Below, in pieces: positions 4,322-8,095 of a DNA stretch of 8,095 bases (position 1 is its first letter; the number at the start of each line of letters is the position of its first letter). The position numbers and the translations under genes were made by a program. The notes under the pieces were generated by a model. It saw only the letters and a list, made by a program, of their open reading frames with translations. It did no database searches and was not told where the DNA came from. The stretch spans positions 1 to 8,095 of the forward strand of contig JAGLSJ010000027.1 of NCBI GenBank assembly GCA_023270095.1. The letters run 5' to 3'. Origin of the DNA: Minisyncoccota bacterium. Lineage in GTDB: Bacteria; Patescibacteriota; Minisyncoccia; JAHIHE01; JAGLIN01.

Positions 4322-5254
4322 ATGTATGATTTGATAATTCTTGGAGCTGGACCTGCTGGACTTTCAGCTTCTATTTATGCTTCAAGGTATAAAATTAATC
4401 ATATAGTTATAGGGAATATTTTTGATAGTTCGACATCAAAAGCGCATTTGCTTGAAAATTGGCCAGGAGAAAAATCAATTAAGGGATTGGATTTAGTTAA
4501 TAATTTTTCTGATCATGCTAAAACTTTAGGCGTTGATATTTTTCAAGAAAATGCAGTAGAGATCATTAAAGAAGTAGATTCTGATTCTGAAAAAAATATT
4601 TTTACGATTAAAACAGGTCTTGATAAAGTTTATCAAGCAGAATCTATATTAATGGCCCTTGGAACAAAGCATCGAAAGCTTAATATTCCTGGAGAAGAAG
4701 AATTTCTTGGAAAGGGTGTTAGTTATTGTGCTGTTTGTGACAGTGCTTTTTTCAAAGAAAAAATTGTTGCTGTTGTTGGTGGCAGTAATTCAGCTGCTAT
4801 GGCAACTATGATGCTTTCTGAGCATGCTAGTAAGGTTTATTTAATTTATAGAAAAAAACCTTTGAGGTGCGAGCCAATTATGATTGATAGACTTGAAAAA
4901 AATGAGAAAGTAGAAATTATTTATAATACAAATGTGATAAAAGTATCAGGAGAGAAAAAGGTTGAAGAAATAGAACTTGATAGTGAATATAATGAGAGCA
5001 AGAAAATTAAATTAGATGGCTTGTTTATTGAAGCTGGTTCTATTCCTTCTGCGAGTTTGATTAAGGAGCTTGAAATGAAAACTGATGATAGCGGTTATGT
5101 TGTTATCGATCAAAGTGGAGCCACAAACATTAGAGGAGTTTATGCAGCAGGGGACATTACAAACGGTTCAAACGGTCTTCGTCAAATTGTGACAGCAACT
5201 TCAGAAGGGGCAATTGCAGCTACGAGTATTTATAAATATTTAAAGGAGAAATAG
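4322..5254 (+). CDS. trxB: Thioredoxin reductase-like FAD/NAD(P) flavoprotein
   Basis: At 310 aa it has the length of low-molecular-weight thioredoxin reductases. The order is: FAD-binding GAGPAG (8-13); the redox pair C136/C139 in SYCAVCDS; a second nucleotide-binding loop VVGGSNSA (151-158); YRKKPLR (176-182) at the position of the NADPH 2'-phosphate motif HRRxxxR; and the FAD motif YAAGDIT (274-280), followed by RQIVTATSEGAIAA (287-300) as in TrxB. It should pass electrons from its flavin through the CxxC pair to the thioredoxin encoded two genes upstream. The NADPH motif is partly altered: two Arg are kept, His is Tyr and the second Arg is Lys. A ferredoxin gene precedes it directly. NADPH is therefore the default donor, but a ferredoxin-dependent flavin thioredoxin reductase is a fair alternative. 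The operon ends here, with no clear terminator in the next 120 bases. Confidence 0.9.
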   Translation: MYDLIILGAGPAGLSASIYASRYKINHIVIGNIFDSSTSKAHLLENWPGEKSIKGLDLVNNFSDHAKTLGVDIFQENAVEIIKEVDSDSEKNIFTIKTGLDKVYQAESILMALGTKHRKLNIPGEEEFLGKGVSYCAVCDSAFFKEKIVAVVGGSNSAAMATMMLSEHASKVYLIYRKKPLRCEPIMIDRLEKNEKVEIIYNTNVIKVSGEKKVEEIELDSEYNESKKIKLDGLFIEAGSIPSASLIKELEMKTDDSGYVVIDQSGATNIRGVYAAGDITNGSNGLRQIVTATSEGAIAATSIYKYLKEK

Positions 5255-5330
5255 ATTAATAGTTTGTATGGTTTTGAAACAGTGTTTATTTTATAAAATG
5301 GGTTGTGTTATGTTTATAGTATGAGATGTT

Positions 5331-5358
5331 TTGAATTAAATTTAATGTGAAATATTAT
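5331..5358 (+). promoter_or_regulatory. Possible promoter of the tpiA gene
   Basis: TTGAAT (5331-5336) and TATTAT (5353-5358) are 16 bases apart in the 122-base gap. The predicted start would lie only about 11 bases before the ATG, giving an almost leaderless mRNA, consistent with the lack of a Shine-Dalgarno. Such matches are frequent in AT-rich DNA. Confidence 0.35.
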
Positions 5359-5376
5359 TAAATTTTTTTATATAAA

Positions 5377-6132
5377 ATGATAAAGAAAAAACAAAAAATA
5401 ATAATTGCCAATTGGAAAATGAATCCGGTTAGTTTTGTTGAGGCAGAAAATATAATTAAAACTGTCAAAAAAGGAATAAAAAAATCTGACAGTAGAAAAG
5501 TTATAATTTGTCCGCCGTCAATTTATCTTGCAAAAATTAAGCCTAGTTCTCAAATTGATTTGGGAATTCAAAATATATCTTGGGAAGATAAGGGAGCTTA
5601 TACAGGAGAAATTTCTGCTTTGATGGTGAAAAATTTAGATATAAAGTATACAATCATAGGTCATTCTGAAAGAAGGTTATATATAAAAGAAACAGACGGG
5701 TTGATAAATTTAAAAATCATTTCAGCTTTGAGAAATAAATTAAAAGTAATTTTGTGTATTGGAGAATCGTTGGAAGAAAAAAATAATGATCAAACTACCG
5801 AAGTAATTGAAAGACAAATACAAGGAGCTTTGCAAAATATAAAAAAATCTCAAATCTCAAATTTGATAATTGCTTATGAGCCAATTTGGGCAATTGGCAC
5901 GGGAAAAATTCCATCGCAAGACGAAGTGATGAGCATGAGTTTATTTATTAAAAAAATAATTTCAAATTTATATGACAGAAAAACTGCCGAAAAAATCGAT
6001 ATTCTTTATGGTGGAAGCGTGAATAGTCAAAATTCTTTGGATTTTGTTGATAATACTGGAATGAATGGACTTCTGGTCGGTGGCGCATCTCTTAATGCCA
6101 GTGAGTTTGCAAGGATTGTAAATTTGTTTTGA
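5377..6132 (+). CDS. tpiA: Triosephosphate isomerase
   Basis: A full-length 251-aa TIM-barrel enzyme interconverting dihydroxyacetone phosphate and glyceraldehyde 3-phosphate in glycolysis. The catalytic residues are all present: N12 and K14 in IIANWKMN, H96 in TIIGHSERR, and E168 in AYEPIWAIGTGK, where the following residues form the flexible loop 6. The phosphate-gripping loops YGGSVN (211-216) and GLLVGGASL (231-239) are also intact. No Shine-Dalgarno is seen; MIKKKQK is the first Met and fits the normal family start. It stops with TGA directly followed by an in-frame TAA. The aldolase that produces its substrates follows 44 bases later, so the two are likely one unit. Confidence 0.97.
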   Translation: MIKKKQKIIIANWKMNPVSFVEAENIIKTVKKGIKKSDSRKVIICPPSIYLAKIKPSSQIDLGIQNISWEDKGAYTGEISALMVKNLDIKYTIIGHSERRLYIKETDGLINLKIISALRNKLKVILCIGESLEEKNNDQTTEVIERQIQGALQNIKKSQISNLIIAYEPIWAIGTGKIPSQDEVMSMSLFIKKIISNLYDRKTAEKIDILYGGSVNSQNSLDFVDNTGMNGLLVGGASLNASEFARIVNLF

Positions 6133-6176
6133 TAAAAATGGTAAATAAAATAATTTAATAATTAATCTAATATCAG

Positions 6177-7031
6177 ATGACATTGATTAAAGAAATAATA
6201 AAAAACGCACAAGAAGAGAAGTATGCTTTTGGAATGTTTAATACTTCAAACTTGGAAGTAGCGCAGGGGATTGCGAGAGCGGCGGAAGAAAAGAAAATGC
6301 CAGCTTTGATTGGCATTACGGAATCGGCGGTTGAATATGCTGGTTTTTTGCCACTTGTTAATATGGTTAAAGGTGTAATTGAAGAATCAAGTGCTGATTT
6401 GGTTATGCATCTAGATCATGGGAAAGATCCAGAATTTGTCAAAAAATGTATTGATGCAGGATTTGAATCGGTGATGATTGATGCTTCTCATTTTGAATTT
6501 GAAAAAAATATTGAAGTGACAAAAGATATTGTTGACTATGCTCATAAAAAAGGAGCGACTGTTCAGGCAGAATTGGGTAAAATTCCAAAATTAGATATTA
6601 GTGTTGAACAAGGGGTTACGTTGGCGAAAATGGAAAAGACAGATCCAGATGAGCTTGAAGAGTTTGTCAAAAGAACGGGGGTTGATACGGTGGCGATTAT
6701 AATTGGGAATATTCACGGTATGTATGAAGCTGAGGGCAATCCTCATTTAGACTTAGATTTATTGAAAATTTTGCGAGAGAGAGTTTCAACTCCGTTTATT
6801 TTGCATGGAGGATCAGGAACTCCTTCTGAAGATGTGACAAGAGCGATAAAAGAATGTGGTATTGTCAGCGTGAATATTGATACAGAAGTTCGCATTGCTT
6901 TTATAACTGCCATAAATGATTTTTTTGCTAGCGGACAAATGGTAATAGACCCAAGAAAGGTTTTGTCAGTCGCTCGTGATGCTGTTCAGAAAAAAGTGGA
7001 AGAGAAAATTGAATTGTTTGGTAATTTATAA
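6177..7031 (+). CDS. fba: Class II (zinc) fructose-1,6-bisphosphate aldolase family protein
   Basis: A 284-aa class II aldolase splitting fructose 1,6-bisphosphate into the two triose phosphates used by the preceding gene product. The metal site is complete: D80 and H81 in MHLDHG, E132 in QAELG, H180 in NIHG, and H210 in ILHGGSG. VMIDASH (99-105), with FEFEKN (106-111) just after it, and the substrate loop VNIDTE (232-237) also match the family. Slight departures are VQAELG where VEAELG is usual, GNIHG for GTAHG, and Ser in place of the Lys usual before the VNIDT motif. A tagatose- or related bisphosphate aldolase cannot be excluded, but the neighbouring isomerase supports glycolysis. No Shine-Dalgarno is seen. 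It is convergent with the hydrogenase genes. Confidence 0.92.
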   Translation: MTLIKEIIKNAQEEKYAFGMFNTSNLEVAQGIARAAEEKKMPALIGITESAVEYAGFLPLVNMVKGVIEESSADLVMHLDHGKDPEFVKKCIDAGFESVMIDASHFEFEKNIEVTKDIVDYAHKKGATVQAELGKIPKLDISVEQGVTLAKMEKTDPDELEEFVKRTGVDTVAIIIGNIHGMYEAEGNPHLDLDLLKILRERVSTPFILHGGSGTPSEDVTRAIKECGIVSVNIDTEVRIAFITAINDFFASGQMVIDPRKVLSVARDAVQKKVEEKIELFGNL

Positions 7032-7052
7032 GATTTTTTGCGATAGAAGAAC

Positions 7053-7067
7053 TGGGTTGTAAACCCA
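7053..7067 (+). repeat. Short GC-rich hairpin in the fba-hypA gap
   Basis: TGGGTT (7053-7058) and AACCCA (7062-7067) form a tight 6-bp hairpin with a GTA loop. It is GC-richer than the surroundings and lies 20 bases before the HPELVEG-type repeat. No T run follows, so it is not a terminator. It may belong to the same interspersed repeat. Confidence 0.4.
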
Positions 7068-7086
7068 CTCCCGTAATGAAAAATAA

Positions 7087-7110
7087 TCCTTCGACAAGCT
7101 CAGGATGACA
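7087..7110. repeat. HPELVEG-type interspersed repeat unit
   Basis: The core TTCGACAAGCTCAGGATGAC is a sequence I recognise as a dispersed intergenic repeat in many bacterial genomes. Read on the - strand it encodes CHPELVEG, a peptide that often contaminates predicted protein sets. It is GC-richer than its neighbourhood and contains inverted CCT/AGG and CTT/AAG pairs. It lies in a non-coding convergent gap, as is usual for the element. Confidence 0.6.
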
Positions 7111-7112
7111 AT

Positions 7113-7153
7113 AAAAAAAGTCTAATCTATAAATTATAAATTAGACTTTTTTT
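7113..7153. terminator. Bidirectional intrinsic terminator between fba and hypA
   Basis: A perfect 14-bp stem joins 7113-7126 (seven A, then GTCTAAT) to 7140-7153 (ATTAGAC, then seven T), with a 13-base loop. The A run is a T run on the other strand, so it can terminate both the aldolase unit and the hydrogenase/hypA unit, whose last stop codon is 13 bases away. Confidence 0.9.
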
Positions 7154-7166
7154 ATTGATAAAGCAT

Positions 7167-7421
7167 TTATACTCCATCAATTTCAACTAAATTCAGTTTA
7201 TTGTTATCTTTCGAAATAATAATAATTTCACAATCCTCAGCGATTGTGTTTTTTGAAATCAATCCAATGTTATATTTCAAATTTTCAGGCATAATAAGTT
7301 CATCATGTTCAACAACTTTTCCAAGTTCAATTGTTATTGAGTTTATTTTTTTACAATTATTTTTTTCTGCGTATTCTAATGCAGTTTTGAGCATTTGATT
7401 GGCGGCGTGTATATCGTGCAT
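7167..7421 (-). CDS. hypA: HypA-like [NiFe]-hydrogenase nickel chaperone lacking the zinc ribbon
   Basis: HypA delivers nickel, with HypB, to the large subunit of [NiFe] hydrogenases. This 84-aa protein starts MHDIHAANQML, keeping the nickel-binding His2; the usual Glu3 is Asp. It follows the family pattern through KKINSITIELGKVV (24-37), PENLKYNIGLISKNTIAED (45-63) and CEIIII (64-69). HypA is normally about 113-119 aa because four cysteines then form a zinc ribbon. Here that segment is missing: IIIISKDNNKLNLVEIDGV passes directly from the strand before the ribbon to what looks like the last strand. There is no frameshift sign and the gene ends cleanly in TAA before a strong terminator. It is 102 bases downstream of the hydrogenase large-subunit gene, on the same strand, which supports the assignment. 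No Shine-Dalgarno is seen. Confidence 0.82.
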   Translation of the reverse strand: MHDIHAANQMLKTALEYAEKNNCKKINSITIELGKVVEHDELIMPENLKYNIGLISKNTIAEDCEIIIISKDNNKLNLVEIDGV

Positions 7422-7428
7422 AGAAATG

Positions 7429-7516
7429 ATTTTAACATATTAATATTAAAACATTTTAACAAATAACAAACAATACTAGTAATAAAAATTATCAAGAAAT
7501 AATATGTTAAAATGTT
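7429..7516. repeat. Inverted repeats in the hydrogenase-hypA gap
   Basis: ATTTTAACATATTA (7429-7442) is the exact reverse complement of 7500-7513. AACATTTTAACA (7450-7461) is the exact reverse complement of 7505-7516. The motif ATGTTAAAAT thus occurs three times, flanking the gap on both sides. It can form alternative stems in the transcript or be operator-like half-sites for hypA. No T run marks it as a terminator. Confidence 0.45.
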
Positions 7517-7523
7517 AATATGA

Positions 7524-8095
7524 TTAATGTGTTGAACAGGAAATGCAAGGGTCATAAGAGTGAATAAGTTTTAGGATTTCCAGTTCTCTTCTTTCTTTAT
7601 TATATTTTTTAATTCGAGGAAGATATTCTTTTAGGTCGTCGTTCAAATTTACTAAAAGCTGAGCAGTCGGTGTCATTACATCTGCTTGAGTTACAATGCC
7701 TTTATCATTTATATCGTATGAATGATAAAGTATTCCTCTTGGTGCTTCAAGAAGAGCAGAACCAAATCCTTTTTTGATTTCAAAGTCCGTGTTGATATTT
7801 TTGAAATTAGAATTTTCAAGCTTACTTACCAACTCGCGACATTCTTCGACATAATGGATAACTTCAATTGTCTGGGCAAGCATATTGTAAAAAGGGTTAT
7901 ATAAGGGAAATTTAAGTCCAGTAGATTTCAAGGCTTTTTTTGCCATTGGATTCAAATTGTCTCTATTAATATGAAGTCTAGCTAGCGCATCTGTTGCATA
8001 ACTTTTTCCATTGCGTCTTGCAAGTTTCATAACAGTTTCTTCAAATTGCTGTTCTTTGATTTCATCTCTGAATTTTTCTTCATCTGCAACCCATC
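7524..8095 (-). CDS. [NiFe]-hydrogenase large (alpha) subunit, group 3-like, C-terminal part (partial)
   Basis: The frame stays open to the window edge (WVADEEKFRDEIK ahead of the Met at 8030), so the gene continues beyond it. About 189 residues are visible. The C-terminus DPCISCSTH carries the second pair of cysteines that bind the Ni-Fe site. Upstream, ATDALARLHINRDNLNP, LEAPRGILYHSYDI, MTPTAQ and EILKLIHSYDPC follow the pattern of cytosolic group 3 (HydA/HoxH-like) enzymes, which couple H2 to NAD(P) or polysulfide. The first CxxC pair is outside. The TAA comes immediately after the final His, whereas group 3 subunits usually carry a short peptide that a dedicated protease removes after nickel insertion. 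The HypA-like gene follows. Hydrogenase assignment is firm; the exact subgroup needs the missing part. Confidence 0.92.
   Translation of the reverse strand, partial: WVADEEKFRDEIKEQQFEETVMKLARRNGKSYATDALARLHINRDNLNPMAKKALKSTGLKFPLYNPFYNMLAQTIEVIHYVEECRELVSKLENSNFKNINTDFEIKKGFGSALLEAPRGILYHSYDINDKGIVTQADVMTPTAQLLVNLNDDLKEYLPRIKKYNKERRELEILKLIHSYDPCISCSTH

Noticed and set aside
5268..5324. 18-codon ORF (MVLKQCLFYKMGCVMFIV) upstream of tpiA as another Cys leader peptide
   Set aside because: It has only two separated Cys codons, no following alternative stems or terminator, and no link between tpiA and cysteine.
6130..6135. UGA recoded as glycine (code 25), because the only TGA stop is followed at once by TAA
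   Set aside because: Glycines at conserved positions in every gene are GGN and the conserved frames contain no in-frame TGA, so the standard bacterial code fits.
7722..7904. + strand 60-aa ORF inside the hydrogenase gene
   Set aside because: It lies opposite conserved hydrogenase coding sequence and resembles no protein.
1..8095. CRISPR array, tRNA, rRNA or insertion sequence
   Set aside because: I saw no regularly spaced direct repeats, no tRNA-like cloverleaf with a TTCGANNC arm, no rRNA motifs and no transposase.

Overview
This is an AT-rich window of mostly densely packed bacterial genes. It most likely comes from a Candidate Phyla Radiation (Patescibacteria) genome. That assignment is an inference. 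It rests on the characteristic TraG/VirD4-like ATPase with a charged tail and CxxC zinc ribbon at the left edge, the scarcity of Shine-Dalgarno sequences, the low-GC Lys/Ile/Asn-rich proteins, and the mix of glycolytic, thiol-redox and [NiFe]-hydrogenase genes. All genes read through with the standard bacterial code, and glycine is encoded by GGN codons, so this is not a UGA-Gly lineage.

Layout of the + strand. (1) Bases 1-1574 hold the 3' part of a conjugation/type IV secretion-type ATPase gene. (2) Bases 1585-1784 hold a leader with a near-consensus promoter, a 14-codon ORF (MKTFQNQSCLCCRL), and three mutually exclusive stems ending in an intrinsic terminator. It lies directly upstream of a cysteine synthase family gene (1785-2690). 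(3) Bases 2691-3089 carry no conventional gene. They hold a perfect DnaA box, a perfect-consensus promoter, a second attenuator-like leader and a 23-bp hairpin, in front of an unrecognised 152-aa protein gene (3090-3548) that has a strong Shine-Dalgarno. (4) Bases 3690-5254 form a thioredoxin, ferredoxin, thioredoxin reductase-like operon with its own promoter. (5) Bases 5377-7031 encode triosephosphate isomerase and class II fructose-bisphosphate aldolase.

The - strand at the right end carries a hydrogenase segment. It contains the C-terminal part of a [NiFe]-hydrogenase large subunit (running off the window) followed by a HypA-like nickel chaperone. A bidirectional terminator at 7113-7153 separates it from the convergent aldolase gene.

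The most striking element is the cysK leader. The Cys-rich mini-ORF (three Cys in four codons), an 11-bp 1:2 stem, a 13-bp 2:3 antiterminator and a 3:4 terminator reproduce the classic ribosome-mediated attenuation layout, with cysteine as the apparent signal. The controlled enzyme contains no cysteine. Second in interest is the hydrogenase pair. The HypA lacks its whole zinc-ribbon segment, and the large subunit ends exactly at the last His of DPCxxCxxH, so there is no C-terminal peptide to cleave. Together they suggest a pared-down nickel-site maturation pathway.
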